A DNA stretch of 51,428 nt from contig JALORE010000006.1 of the NCBI GenBank assembly GCA_025459125.1, forward strand, positions 1 to 51,428, given 5' to 3'. Made by a program: the position numbers and the translations under genes. A model generated the notes under the pieces. It was not told where the DNA came from, ran no database searches, and was given only the letters and a program-made list of their open reading frames with translations. Source of the stretch: Planctomycetota bacterium (GTDB taxonomy: Bacteria > Planctomycetota > Phycisphaerae > Sedimentisphaerales > Anaerobacaceae). Of the stretch, positions 28,489 through 36,942 are shown one piece after another; within the stretch, counting starts at the first letter, position 1; each line of letters begins with the position of its first letter.

Positions 28489-29040
28489 ATGAAGAATACT
28501 GATCAACTCCGCCTGGCCGGCATCGTGGTGCTGGTGCTGCTCGTCGCTGTCCTGTTCTTCGTGAGGTCACCTTCCGGATCCGGACCGGTCTCGGTCTCGA
28601 TTCCCGCCGGCGGGGCCTCGACATCCGTGAGCCGGACCGCGGCGGATGGGAGCACTTGGACCCTGGACCAGGCCGGGGGCGGGTTGCTCGTCTCGACCGA
28701 TCCCAACGGTCCCAAAGCAGGGCCGCCGATCCTGGTCAAGACGGATGTCATCCGAGCGGGCCCGGAATACGCCATCGGACTGATTCTGGAAGGCCAGGCC
28801 GGCGAGCACTACCGGCCGGTGGTCAAGAAGGACGGCAGTCCGGTGTCCGCTCCGACGTTACGGATCGTCAATGAAGCGGGCCAGGTGATAACCCAGGGCG
28901 ATTTCCAATATGGCTGAGGTGGCACCTGCCGGTACTCGTGGCGAGTACCAAACGATTTCGCCGGAAAGTTCCAGGTCCAGGTGGGCATCGACCTCGGTCC
29001 GATCGAGGTCAAGCACGACCAACCCTGGCACAGCCTGTAG
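28489..29040 (+). CDS. Anchored selenoprotein of the YGUGGTC family, in-frame TGA
   Basis: Read through TGA at 28915-28917 (Sec143), the product has 183 residues. One hydrophobic helix (about residues 8-27) anchors a small exported domain. A conserved block follows: GEHYRPVVKKDG, TLRIVNEAGQVITQG, then DFQYGU, GGTCRYSWRVP, NDFAGKFQVQV, DLGPIEVKH and WHSL. The next gene has the same tail (SDFQGKFQVQI, DLGPFEVRH, WHSI), so the sequence after TGA is under protein-level conservation. U143 and C147 form a UxxxC pair. GAGGGA lies before the start. It is the first gene of a two-gene operon ending at the terminator at 30488. This is the minimal member of the family and nearly a free-standing Sec domain. 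Confidence 0.92.
28931..28949 (+). promoter_or_regulatory. Bacterial SECIS-like hairpin
   Basis: GGTACTCG-TGG-CGAGTACC is a perfect 8-bp stem with a 3-base loop that begins 22 nt after the TGA at 28915-28917. The same bases encode YSWRVP. Confidence 0.85.
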
Positions 29041-29073
29041 CGGTCTATCCGGCCCTGGCGGAGGGGCCTGGCG

Positions 29074-30462
29074 ATGAGGCTCAAGGCGCACGGGATCATC
29101 CTGTTGATGGTCATCGCCGTCGGTGGCGGGATGCTCTGGTTGCTCCTGGGACGCGCGTCCATCCAGGAGGGTGGATGCCGGCTGGCGCGCCAGAAGGTTG
29201 ATCCGTCCGGTCAATTGGTGACACTCGCGGTTCAGATGCTCCAACCTCAAACGGCCCCGCCGGCGCGGGTGCGCGATCTTCCGGCCGGTTTTGACCGGCC
29301 CTGCTATTATGAGATCAAGAGCGCCGGCCGGCGCATCCCCGTGGTCGTGAATCTGTCCGAAAGACCCCGCCTGTGTGTGGATACCGGTGCCGATGGCGTT
29401 CTCGCGCAGGAACGGTGCTTCACGGCAACGTCGATCCGCGCCACCGAGGTCAACAGCGGTTCGTGGCGGTTCGGGCCGATTTCGCTGACGCCCCGGGACG
29501 GCTCCCGTGCCGCTGAGGGCCAGTTCTACGTGGATTGCTATCGGCTGGAGAAGCCGGAGGCCGTGACCACCCGCCCTGCGTTCTTCCGGACCGGCAGGCT
29601 CACCTTGGACGGCCGGACCTATCGCGTGGCGGTGGTCGATGGCGATTGTGACGGCCGGTTCCATTCGCTCCTGTCGCTGCCTCTCGATCATGCGTGGCGC
29701 ATCCCGGAATCCGACGTGTTCGCCATCGATCTGGATGGCGACGGCAAGTTCGCGATTTCGCTGAACGGACAGTCGGAAATCATGCCGCTGGGACGCCTGG
29801 TGCAGGTGGCAGACACGTATTACGCTCTCGAGATTGCTTCCGATGGGACGAGCCTGGCCCTTTCCCGAACCGAGCCCCGGTTCGGGACGCTTGCGGTCGA
29901 GCCCAACGATGCGATCATGGAAGTGAGACTGTGGTCCGACGCCGCCGATCAGTACCTGCGCGGTCGCCAGTGGCGGTTGCCCGTGGGCCGGTACCAGGGG
30001 ATTTACGCTGCTCTCGAGAAGAAGGACGCGGCGGGGGACGTATGGTCGTTTGCCTCCGACCTCAGTTCTGCCGTCGGTCGCCTCGGACCGCTCGATTTCT
30101 TCACCATTGAGCCGGGGCGGCCGACGCGGATTCGGGTCGGCCCGCCCTTTGTCGTGACGGCGGACGTGCATCAAGCCGGTGGGCAGGTTTCGATCAGCCC
30201 GGTCCTCATCGGTGTCGCGGGCGAGCACTACCAGCCGAACTTCCAACGGAACTACCGGCGTGCGCCGGACCGTACGTTCCGGATCGTGGATGAGAAGGGG
30301 ACCGTGCTCGTGGCGGACAAGTTCCAGTATGGCTGAGGTGGCACCTGCCGGTACTCGTGGCGAGTGCCATCGGACTTCCAGGGCAAGTTCCAGGTGCAGA
30401 TCGAGATGGACTTGGGCCCCTTCGAGGTCAGGCACGAAAGGACGTGGCACTCCATCGAGTAG
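29074..30462 (+). CDS. Large anchored selenoprotein of the YGUGGTC family, in-frame TGA
   Basis: Read through TGA at 30334-30336 (Sec421), the product has 462 residues. It starts with a membrane anchor (residues about 8-26, IILLMVIAVGGGMLWLLLG). A long exported domain contains acidic loops resembling calcium sites (VVDGDCDGRFHS and FAIDLDGDGKFAIS). The C-terminal Sec domain reads GEHYQPNFQRNYRR, TFRIVDEKGTVLVADKFQYGU, GGTCRYSWRVP, SDFQGKFQVQI, DLGPFEVRH and WHSIE. U421 and C425 make the UxxxC pair. GGAGGGG lies seven bases before the ATG, 34 bases after the preceding selenoprotein's stop. The layout parallels the minus-strand copy at 20552-22168. Confidence 0.92.
30350..30368 (+). promoter_or_regulatory. 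Bacterial SECIS-like hairpin
   Basis: GGTACTCG-TGG-CGAGTGCC keeps all 8 pairs through a T-G wobble. Its loop begins 22 nt after the TGA at 30334-30336. Confidence 0.85.
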
Positions 30463-30487
30463 GGATAGCGCAAGATCGGCGTGTACC

Positions 30488-30525
30488 GGCGGGTTCAGAG
30501 GTTGTCTCTGGCCCGCCTTTTTTTT
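30488..30525 (+). terminator. Strong intrinsic terminator
   Basis: GGCGGG-TTCAGAG pairs with CTCTGGCCCGCC around GTTGT and is followed at once by eight T residues. It closes the two-gene selenoprotein operon, 25 bases after the TAG at 30460-30462. The position confirms that transcription extends past the in-frame TGA. Confidence 0.92.
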
Positions 30526-30621
30526 GGCGCAAAACAGCCGGAAAGGAGGCAGCAGCGACGCAACCAACGGTAGTGGAGTCCGAGATAGGGGATCGACCAG
30601 GGATTTGTTGGAGGCATGACC

Positions 30622-31545
30622 ATGTGCAGATCCAGTGAGAGGGAGAAGATCGCGGTGCTCTTGGCAGTCTTGGCGGTCCTGTGTCCGGCGGCCTGCGCCG
30701 ACCCGCCGCTCCCGACGCACCAGGTGGAAGGCAACAGTGGCGTGTTCATCACGCCGGTCGCGTACTTGGCGAACCCGGCCGGACCGAACGAAGTGTTCGG
30801 CGTGCCCAGCGTCTCCGCCACCTACGCCCACCTCGAAAAGAAGGACTTCGAGTCGTTCGCGGTGACGGAGAACCTCTGGGGGCGGGTCGAATTCGGCTAC
30901 GCGCTCGAGCGGGTCGGACTGGGCGACTGGCCTGGCGCGGTGCAGGCGGCCACCGGCGCGCGTGTGCAGGACGAGGCGTTCCTGCACAACTTCAACGCGC
31001 GGCTGATGGCCATCAAGGAAGGGTCGTTGGGTTACGCCTGGACGCCCGCCGTCACCTTGGGTGCTCATCTCAAATGGCACCAGGACCTCGGCGACCTCGA
31101 TGAGCAGCTCGGCGGCACGTGCGCTCTGCTCGGCGCCGATCATGAAACGGGTCTGGAGTTCACGCTCATGGCGACCAAGATGATCAAGGACCTGCTGCCC
31201 AAGCCATTGATCGTTTCGGCCGGCCTGCGGAACGGCGATGCGATTCAGACGGGCTTGCTGGGGTTCGCCGGCGAGCGGAAGTTCAGCTTCGAAGGCAGCC
31301 TCATCTACTTCCTGACCGACAAACTCCTGATCGCCACGGAGTATCGCCAGAAGCCCGATTTGATGGAGCCGTGCTCGGCCAACGGCCGGGAGCTGGTCAA
31401 GTCGGAGAGCGACTGGTGGGATGTCGCGCTGGCCTATATCGTGAACGACCACATTACCGTGGCCGGCGGGTACGCCAACTTCGGGAATATCCTGAACAAC
31501 CGGGAAGACAACGTTTGGGCCGTCCAAGTCAAATATGAGTTCTGA
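30622..31545 (+). CDS. DUF3034-like outer-membrane protein
   Basis: A 307-residue exported protein. The ATG at 30622 is preferred because GGAGG lies seven bases upstream; an ATG at 30616 would leave only one base. The signal peptide ends AACADPP. The mature protein starts VEGNSGVFITPVAYLANPA, typical of the DUF3034 family. It shows alternating beta strands (FSFEGSLIYFLTDKLLIATEY, ITVAGGYANFG) and ends with a C-terminal Phe (VQVKYEF), as outer-membrane barrels do. Function is unknown. It lies 12 bases upstream of the methyltransferase gene and probably heads an operon with it and the HgdB-like genes. Confidence 0.8.
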   Translation: MCRSSEREKIAVLLAVLAVLCPAACADPPLPTHQVEGNSGVFITPVAYLANPAGPNEVFGVPSVSATYAHLEKKDFESFAVTENLWGRVEFGYALERVGLGDWPGAVQAATGARVQDEAFLHNFNARLMAIKEGSLGYAWTPAVTLGAHLKWHQDLGDLDEQLGGTCALLGADHETGLEFTLMATKMIKDLLPKPLIVSAGLRNGDAIQTGLLGFAGERKFSFEGSLIYFLTDKLLIATEYRQKPDLMEPCSANGRELVKSESDWWDVALAYIVNDHITVAGGYANFGNILNNREDNVWAVQVKYEF

Positions 31546-31557
31546 GAGGGCTTCATC

Positions 31558-32364
31558 ATGAAGAGCGTCAATGATATTGGTTTGAAACAGGTGCAAGGGG
31601 TCTACAGCGGGCCGGAAGGTCAACTGTGGGAGCTGATCATGGGCGAGCAGATCCATATCGGCGGGCTCACGTCGTCGCTGGATCTGGCCGAGCAGGCGGG
31701 GATCGGAGCCGGGACCCAAGGCGTCGATCTGTGCTGCTGCACCGGGGCGGGGATGCGTTTTCTCGTGCGCTTTCGCAACGTCGCCGCCATGCACGGCGTG
31801 GACGCCACCGCGACGGTCGTCGAGCAGGGCCGCCAGCGCTGCCGGCAAGCCGGCCTGGCCGACCGCATTCAGTTCACGCTGGCCGACGTCTGCCAGAGTG
31901 GCCTCCCGAACGGCAGCGCCGACTTCGTCTGGGGCGAGGACGCCTGGTGCTACGTGGTGGACAAGGGTAGACTGATCGCCGAGGCCGCCCGGATCGTCCG
32001 GCCGGGCGGGACGATCGCGTTCACGGATTGGATCGAGACGGATCAGGGATTGTCCGCGCCGGAGGCCGAGCGGTACCTGCGCTTCATGAAGTTCCCGAAT
32101 ATCCAGACGATCGCCGGTTACCGCGACCTGCTGCGAGCCAACGGCTGTGACGTGCTCGTGGCCAGGGATACCGGCCGGTTCGCGCCGCATGTGGACCTGT
32201 ACCTGAATATGCTGGGCATGCAATTGACGTACGATGCTTTGCGGATCATCGGTTTTGACCAGGAGCTGATGAAAGCGATGGCCGGAGAGATGGCCTTCAT
32301 GCAGCAATTGGCCCACACGGGCAAGATCGCCCAGGGCGTGTTCGTTGCACGTAAGAGAGGATGA
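31558..32364 (+). CDS. Class I SAM-dependent methyltransferase
   Basis: A 268-residue cytoplasmic enzyme. Motif I is VDLCCCTGAGMRFL, with an unusual three-Cys run before the glycines. The acidic end of the next strand is HGVDAT, the third motif is RIQFTLADVCQSGLP, and IVRPGGTIAFTDW is the usual post-motif segment. The fold resembles glycine/sarcosine and arsenite-type methyltransferases; the acceptor cannot be told. Its TGA at 32362-32364 is one base before the next ATG, so it is translationally linked to the first HgdB-like gene. The neighbourhood suggests a role with the Fe-S dehydratase-like enzymes (inference). Confidence 0.83.
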   Translation: MKSVNDIGLKQVQGVYSGPEGQLWELIMGEQIHIGGLTSSLDLAEQAGIGAGTQGVDLCCCTGAGMRFLVRFRNVAAMHGVDATATVVEQGRQRCRQAGLADRIQFTLADVCQSGLPNGSADFVWGEDAWCYVVDKGRLIAEAARIVRPGGTIAFTDWIETDQGLSAPEAERYLRFMKFPNIQTIAGYRDLLRANGCDVLVARDTGRFAPHVDLYLNMLGMQLTYDALRIIGFDQELMKAMAGEMAFMQQLAHTGKIAQGVFVARKRG

Positions 32365-32365
32365 T

Positions 32366-33700
32366 ATGGGTAAGTGCCACGACAACGGAGACATCAAGGT
32401 CACCGCGACTGATCCGTGTAACCCGCCGCCATGCGGCGCTCCTCGCAGGGCGAGCGTCCCCGCGCGCCTGAAGACGTCGGGCGCGGACGCCCAACCCACG
32501 AAGAACGACCCGCTGGCCTGGTTCGAGCACATGATCCCCAATTGCCTGCAGTACGCCTCGGACGCCAAGGCCCGGGGCCGGCACATCGTCGGTATCATGT
32601 GCGAGTACACGCCGCGGGAGTTGATCCTGGCCGCGGACGCCGTGCCGGTCTGTTTGTGCGGCGGCTCGGCGGAGATGATCCGGCCCGCCGAGGAACACCT
32701 GCCGGCCAATCTCTGCCCGCTCATCAAATCCACCTTCGGCTACCACGTGCAGCAGGCGAATCCCTTTCTCGAAATGGCGGACCTGGTCGTCGCCGAGACA
32801 ACCTGTGACGGCAAGAAGAAGATGTACGAGCTGATGGCCGAAAGCCGCACGATGCACGTGCTGGAGTTGCCGCAGAAGCCCGACGATGCCGATGCGCTGG
32901 CGCACTGGGTCACCGAGCTTCGTAAGCTCCGCGCCCGGCTCGAGGACTTGCTCCATGTCACGATCACCGACGCGAAGATCCGCGCGGCGATCCGGACGAT
33001 GAATCGCGAGCGCCGCCTGCGCCGGCAGTTGGCGGCCTTGATGGAGTCCGAGCATCCCCCGTTGACCGGCCGGCAGTTGCTCCAGCTCAAGAGCAACATC
33101 TCCGGCATCGACGCCGACCTCACCCAGTACACCCGGGTGCTGGAGATGTTCGGCTCGAAGCACGCAGCGTGGGCTGTGCCCGCCAATTCGCCTCGGGCGG
33201 GCCCAGCGGCAAGGGGTGGGCACAGCCCACCCTACCCGGTGCGTGTGCTGCTGACGGGCGTGCCGGTTGTCCACGGCGCCGAGCGGGTGGTCGAGCTCAT
33301 CGAAACCCATGGCGGGCTGATCGTCTGTATGGACAACTGCACCGGCCTCAAGCCGATTCTCGAAGACGTCGAGGAGACGGCGTCCGACCCGATTGTGGCT
33401 CTGGCCGAGAAGTATTTCCGCCTGCCGTGCTCCGTCATGACGAAGAACAACCGGCGCCTGGGCATCCTGCGGGACCTGGCGCGGCAGTACCGTGCTCAGT
33501 GCGTGATTGACCTCATCTGGCAGGCGTGTCTCACGTACGATGTGGAGTCCTATTTCGTCAAGAAGCTGGCGGAAGACGATCTGGGCCTGCCGTACCTGCG
33601 AATCGAGACGGACTACTCGCCCTCCGACTCCGCGCGAATCGCGCTGCGCGTCGAGGCCCTGTTCGAGACCGTGCAGCAGCGAGCAGGTAGACAGGCATGA
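32366..33700 (+). CDS. 2-hydroxyacyl-CoA dehydratase-like (YjiM/double-cubane type) protein, copy 1
   Basis: A 444-residue member of the HgdB/BcrC superfamily, whose members carry Fe-S clusters driven by an ATP-dependent activase. Signatures are GIMCEYTPRELILAADAVPV, LPANLCPLIKSTFGY, VVAETTCDGKKKMYE and the C-terminal RIETDYSPSDSARI. These fit the YjiM/double-cubane branch better than true acyl-CoA dehydratases. Start: ATG 32366 with AGAGAGG upstream. Two stretches look like repeat insertions kept in frame: residues about 20-45 (PPPCGAPRRASVPARLKTSG) and 269-291 (33169-33235, a palindrome with GTGGGCTGTGCCC). It is followed by two more superfamily members and the activase. Confidence 0.88.
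   Translation: MGKCHDNGDIKVTATDPCNPPPCGAPRRASVPARLKTSGADAQPTKNDPLAWFEHMIPNCLQYASDAKARGRHIVGIMCEYTPRELILAADAVPVCLCGGSAEMIRPAEEHLPANLCPLIKSTFGYHVQQANPFLEMADLVVAETTCDGKKKMYELMAESRTMHVLELPQKPDDADALAHWVTELRKLRARLEDLLHVTITDAKIRAAIRTMNRERRLRRQLAALMESEHPPLTGRQLLQLKSNISGIDADLTQYTRVLEMFGSKHAAWAVPANSPRAGPAARGGHSPPYPVRVLLTGVPVVHGAERVVELIETHGGLIVCMDNCTGLKPILEDVEETASDPIVALAEKYFRLPCSVMTKNNRRLGILRDLARQYRAQCVIDLIWQACLTYDVESYFVKKLAEDDLGLPYLRIETDYSPSDSARIALRVEALFETVQQRAGRQA
33169..33235. repeat. Palindromic repeat inserted in frame in an HgdB-like gene
   Basis: A 67-bp element with arms GTGGGCTGTGCCC and GGGTGGGCACAGCCCACCC. It encodes WAVPANSPRAGPAARGGHSP between conserved blocks of the protein and leaves the frame open. 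Confidence 0.8.
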
Positions 33701-33752
33701 AAGGATCGCCCCACGTGTTGGTTGGATGCCGAGTAGTCGGCTGCACTGCGGT

Positions 33753-33841
33753 GGGTGGCATCGTCAAACGCGGCTTGGCGATGGTCTGCCGTGCATGCGC
33801 CAGAGCCATCGCCAAGGCCTTCAGCCTTGACGCTGCCACCC
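33753..33841. repeat. Full copy of the GGGTGGCA...TGCCACCC palindromic repeat
   Basis: An 89-bp element starting GGGTGGCATCGTCAAACGC and ending CAGCCTTGACGCTGCCACCC, with inner arms TTGGCGATGGTCTG and CAGAGCCATCGCCAA. It separates the first and second HgdB-like genes. Confidence 0.8.
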
Positions 33842-33887
33842 GATCCGAGAGGACATTGTTCCATCCATGACAGAGTCAGGAACCATC

Positions 33888-34784
33888 ATGTACACGTGTC
33901 CCTACGTGCCGGCCCAATGGATCGCCGCGCACGGCCTGCAGCCGCACCGGCTGATTCCTGCGCCGATCGAGGGCGCATCGACGATCCCGCGAATCGAAGG
34001 GCTGTGTCCCTACGCCCGGGCCTTCGCCAACGATGCCGCCGCCGGTGTGGAGGTCACGGGCATTGTCCTTACCACGGCCTGCGATCAGATGCGGCGGGTG
34101 TTCGATCTGCTGGTTCATCGGATCGAGACGCCGGCCTTTCTGCTGAATGTGCCCAGCACGTGGCAGACCGTTGCCGCCCCGCGGCTGTATCTGGACGAGC
34201 TGAAGCGTCTCGGCCGATTCCTGGTCCGCCTCGGCGGGCGGGAACCGAGTAAGGAGGAACTGGCCCGGATCATGCTCGATGCCACGGCTTCCCATCCGCG
34301 CGACGAAGATGGTGTGCACGGCATACCCTGCGGTTGCGGTTCTGGTGCCCCTGTTGCTGTTGTCGGGGGTCCGCTGATGCAGCGGGACCGCGTCCTCTTC
34401 GACATCGTCCATGAATGCGGCGGCCGGATTGTGCTCGATGCGACAGAAACCGGACAACGAAGTCTGCCTGCTCCCTTCGACCGCCGACGACTGACTGACG
34501 ACCCGCTGCTGGAACTGGCGCAGGTTTACTTCCAGATTCCTGATGTGTCCCGGCGGCCGAATGGTGAACTGTATCGCTGGCTCGCCGCCGAGTTGCCGCG
34601 CGCCGGCGCCCGCGGCGTCATTCTGCATCATTACGTCTGGTGCGACAAATGGCATGCGGAGTTCGAGCGCTTGAAGGAATGGGCCCATCTGCCCATGCTC
34701 CGGCTCGACAGCGAAGGCCGGGGCGAGATGGACAGCCCCCGGGTGCGCAACCGGATTCATGCGTTTGTGGAGACCCTGCGGTGA
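33888..34784 (+). CDS. 2-hydroxyacyl-CoA dehydratase-like protein, copy 2 (short)
   Basis: A 298-residue HgdB-superfamily protein. It starts MYTCPYVPAQWIAAHGLQP, the family's opening Cys block, followed by GLCPYARAFANDA and IVLTTACDQMRRVFDLL, each carrying a Cys that could bind an Fe-S cluster. The ATG at 33888 (TCAGGA upstream) is preferred; an in-frame ATG at 33867 would add seven residues. A stretch near residue 145 (GIPCGCGSGAPVAVVGG) looks low-complexity and may be a small insertion. It overlaps the next gene by four bases (GTGA), implying coupled translation and perhaps a heterodimer of copies 2 and 3. Confidence 0.8.
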   Translation: MYTCPYVPAQWIAAHGLQPHRLIPAPIEGASTIPRIEGLCPYARAFANDAAAGVEVTGIVLTTACDQMRRVFDLLVHRIETPAFLLNVPSTWQTVAAPRLYLDELKRLGRFLVRLGGREPSKEELARIMLDATASHPRDEDGVHGIPCGCGSGAPVAVVGGPLMQRDRVLFDIVHECGGRIVLDATETGQRSLPAPFDRRRLTDDPLLELAQVYFQIPDVSRRPNGELYRWLAAELPRAGARGVILHHYVWCDKWHAEFERLKEWAHLPMLRLDSEGRGEMDSPRVRNRIHAFVETLR

Positions 34785-36163
34785 GCGAAACGCCCCGGCA
34801 GATCACGTTGCAGGAGTGGGATCGCCAGGTCGAGTTCTGGCAGGCGGCCGGCGTGCCGCAGCCGGCCTATGGCGGTCCGCTGGGCCGGCACGCGGCCGAC
34901 GGCGACACGCGCCTGCTCCAGTTGCGTTACGACAATTCGCGCGCGGCCCTGCGGCTGTGGAACTTCCTGCTGACGGAAGAAGACCGGCTCCGCGCCGCCC
35001 GGGAGGCGGGGAGAAAACTGGTCGGGACCATGAAAGACCTCGGTACAGTCCCGGTGCTGGCCTACAGCCTCGACAACCTCGTGGCGTTCTATCCCGATGG
35101 CGCCTGGTGGATTCCCTGCGTCATGGAAGTGAACTCGGGACTGCTGCAGATCGCCGATTCGCTCGGGGTGGACGAGTCCTTCTGTCCGGTTCGCGCCATG
35201 CTCGGCGCGTTCGTGACCGGCGCGCACTTCCCGATCCCCGATCTGCTGACGTGCAGCGTCGGGGCGACGTGCGATGACTTCTCCGCCATCGCCCAGCGTC
35301 TGAGCGGCCTGGGCCACCCGATCCTCTGGTGGGAGATCCCCCATCGACGGATCCCCGATCCCGGCGAAGAAGCCACGGAACTGCCCGGCGGCTTCTCGGC
35401 GCCCGCCAGTCTGGTTCGGTTCGTCCGGTCTGAGTTGGAGCGCCTCCGCCGGGCCCTGGAGGAGCTGTCCGGGCAAACGCTCGATGACGATACGCTCCGC
35501 CGGGGAATCGTCCAGGCCAACCACGTCCGCGCCCTGCTCGCCCGGCTGCGGGACCTGGCGTTCACGGCGACCCCGTGTCCCATGCCGGCCCTGGAGATGC
35601 TCATCGCGGAAATGCTGGCGATTCACTTCTGTTCGGATCAGGATGAGACGATCGTGGTCTTGCAGGAACTGCTCGGCGAGGTCACGTTGCGGGTCGCGGC
35701 GGGGACGGGATACTCGCCGGCGGACGCTGCCCGCATCTTCTGGGTCAATCCTGTGGCGGACCTGCAAGTCATGAACCTTCTGGAAGACTGTGGCGGACGG
35801 ATTTGCGGCACAGAGTACCTCTTCGCCCACGCTCTGGACCCGATCCCGGAGACGGTGCCGCCGCTGGAAGCGTTGGCGCAAATGGCCCTGGCCGACCCCA
35901 TGGTCGGCTCGACGACCGATCGCGCCACGCGGATCGTGGCCGAGATCCGGCGCTTCGGGGCCGAAGCGGTGATCGTCTCCCGCATCCCCGGCGCCAGTCA
36001 CTGTGCCCTGGAAGGCGAGATCATCGGCGAACTCGTCCGCGCGGAATGTGGCCTGCCGGTGCTGGAAATCGAGGTGCCGCCGTTGACGGACGCGCTGCGG
36101 CCGACTCTGTCCACCCGGCTGCAGGCGCTGGTGGAGACGGTGAAGAACCGGAGAAACAGATGA
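34781..36163 (+). CDS. 2-hydroxyacyl-CoA dehydratase-like protein, copy 3
   Basis: A 460-residue HgdB-superfamily protein starting with GTG inside the stop codon of copy 2. Recognisable blocks are VPVLAYSLDNLVAFYPDG, IPDLLTCSVGATCDDF, WVNPVADLQVMNLLEDCGGR and the closing LEIEVPPLTDALRPTLSTRL with a C-terminal helix. The Cys in LLTCSVGATCDD and GASHC correspond to positions that bind Fe-S clusters in relatives. Its TGA overlaps the ATG of the activase gene. The strict coupling of copies 2, 3 and activase implies one complex. Confidence 0.82.
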   Translation: MSETPRQITLQEWDRQVEFWQAAGVPQPAYGGPLGRHAADGDTRLLQLRYDNSRAALRLWNFLLTEEDRLRAAREAGRKLVGTMKDLGTVPVLAYSLDNLVAFYPDGAWWIPCVMEVNSGLLQIADSLGVDESFCPVRAMLGAFVTGAHFPIPDLLTCSVGATCDDFSAIAQRLSGLGHPILWWEIPHRRIPDPGEEATELPGGFSAPASLVRFVRSELERLRRALEELSGQTLDDDTLRRGIVQANHVRALLARLRDLAFTATPCPMPALEMLIAEMLAIHFCSDQDETIVVLQELLGEVTLRVAAGTGYSPADAARIFWVNPVADLQVMNLLEDCGGRICGTEYLFAHALDPIPETVPPLEALAQMALADPMVGSTTDRATRIVAEIRRFGAEAVIVSRIPGASHCALEGEIIGELVRAECGLPVLEIEVPPLTDALRPTLSTRLQALVETVKNRRNR

Positions 36164-36936
36164 TGTATGCAGGAATCGATGCCGGCTCGCGGGCGATCAA
36201 GGTCGTGGTGATCGGTACCGACGGCGGGGGAATCGTCGCCCAAGGGCAGACTGACCAGGGGGTCGAGCAGGGCAAGCTCGCCTGTGAGCTTTTCGACAGC
36301 GTTCTCGCGCAAGCCGGCCTCCAACGCTCGCAGGTGCGTCGCATCGTCGCCACGGGCTACGGCCGCAGCGCCGTGCCCGTCGCCGATACGACGATTACCG
36401 AGATCACGTGCCATGCGGTGGGCGTCCGGCACCTTGTTCCCGAGGTCCAGACAATCATTGATATCGGCGGCCAGGACAGTAAGCTGGTGCGCCTGGACGG
36501 CCGGGGCAAGGTCCGTGACTTCGCCATGAACGACCGCTGTGCCGCCGGCACGGGACGGTTCCTGGAGATCGTGGCCGGCCGGTTGGGCCTCTCGTTGAAT
36601 GATCTCGGGGCCATGGCGGCTCGCAGTCAGAACCCGGCCGCCATCAGCAGCATGTGCGTGGTGTTTGCGGAGACGGAGATCATCGGTCTGCTCGCCGGCG
36701 GCCGGGCCCGCGAAGATATCGTCGCGGGTGTCCAGACGGCGATCGCCGCGCGGATCATCGCCATGGCCGGCCGCCACGTGGAGGCGCCCATCGTGTTCAC
36801 CGGCGGCGTGGCCCGCATCTCGGGCATGGAAACCGCGTTGCAGACGGCTCTCGGCCGGCCGGTTGCGGTTTCGCCCGAGCCCCAGATGACCGGGGCGCTC
36901 GGTGCAGCCCTCTTGGCGCGACAACAAGACTCGTGA
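36160..36936 (+). CDS. HgdC/BcrA-type ATP-dependent Fe-S activase
   Basis: A 258-residue ASKHA-fold ATPase of the BadF/BadG/BcrA/BcrD family. YAGIDAGSRAIKVVVI is the phosphate-1 loop and IDIGGQDSK the phosphate-2 loop. NDRCAAGTGRFLE and SMCVVFAETEI carry the two Cys that bind a [4Fe-4S] cluster at the dimer interface, and FTGGVARISGM is the adenosine motif. Relatives use ATP to push electrons into the partner HgdB-type protein. Normal length. Two adjacent ATGs (36160 and 36163) are possible, with GGAG upstream. It overlaps copy 3 and lies 282 bp before selD. Confidence 0.93.
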   Translation: MMYAGIDAGSRAIKVVVIGTDGGGIVAQGQTDQGVEQGKLACELFDSVLAQAGLQRSQVRRIVATGYGRSAVPVADTTITEITCHAVGVRHLVPEVQTIIDIGGQDSKLVRLDGRGKVRDFAMNDRCAAGTGRFLEIVAGRLGLSLNDLGAMAARSQNPAAISSMCVVFAETEIIGLLAGGRAREDIVAGVQTAIAARIIAMAGRHVEAPIVFTGGVARISGMETALQTALGRPVAVSPEPQMTGALGAALLARQQDS

Positions 36937-36942
36937 ATAAAT

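Noticed and set aside
28915..28950. GGTGGCACCTGCCGG block after stop codons as an extragenic palindromic repeat
   Set aside because: It occurs only in the same frame directly after F-x-[YFP]-G and encodes a conserved peptide with partly synonymous changes. The flanking coding sequence also aligns, so it is coding plus SECIS.
20183..30336. Programmed frameshifting or split genes to explain FxYG-TGA
   Set aside because: The downstream conserved peptides are in the same frame as the upstream part, so no shift is needed. No start codons with ribosome sites lie after the TGAs, and Sec machinery is present.
28858..32733. Minus-strand open frame of 1291 codons
   Set aside because: It is antisense to the plus-strand selenoproteins, the DUF3034-like gene and the methyltransferase, crosses the strong terminator at 30488, and has no recognisable domain.
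36934..36939. Readthrough of the activase TGA
   Set aside because: The protein has its full family length and the sequence after the TGA is repeat DNA.
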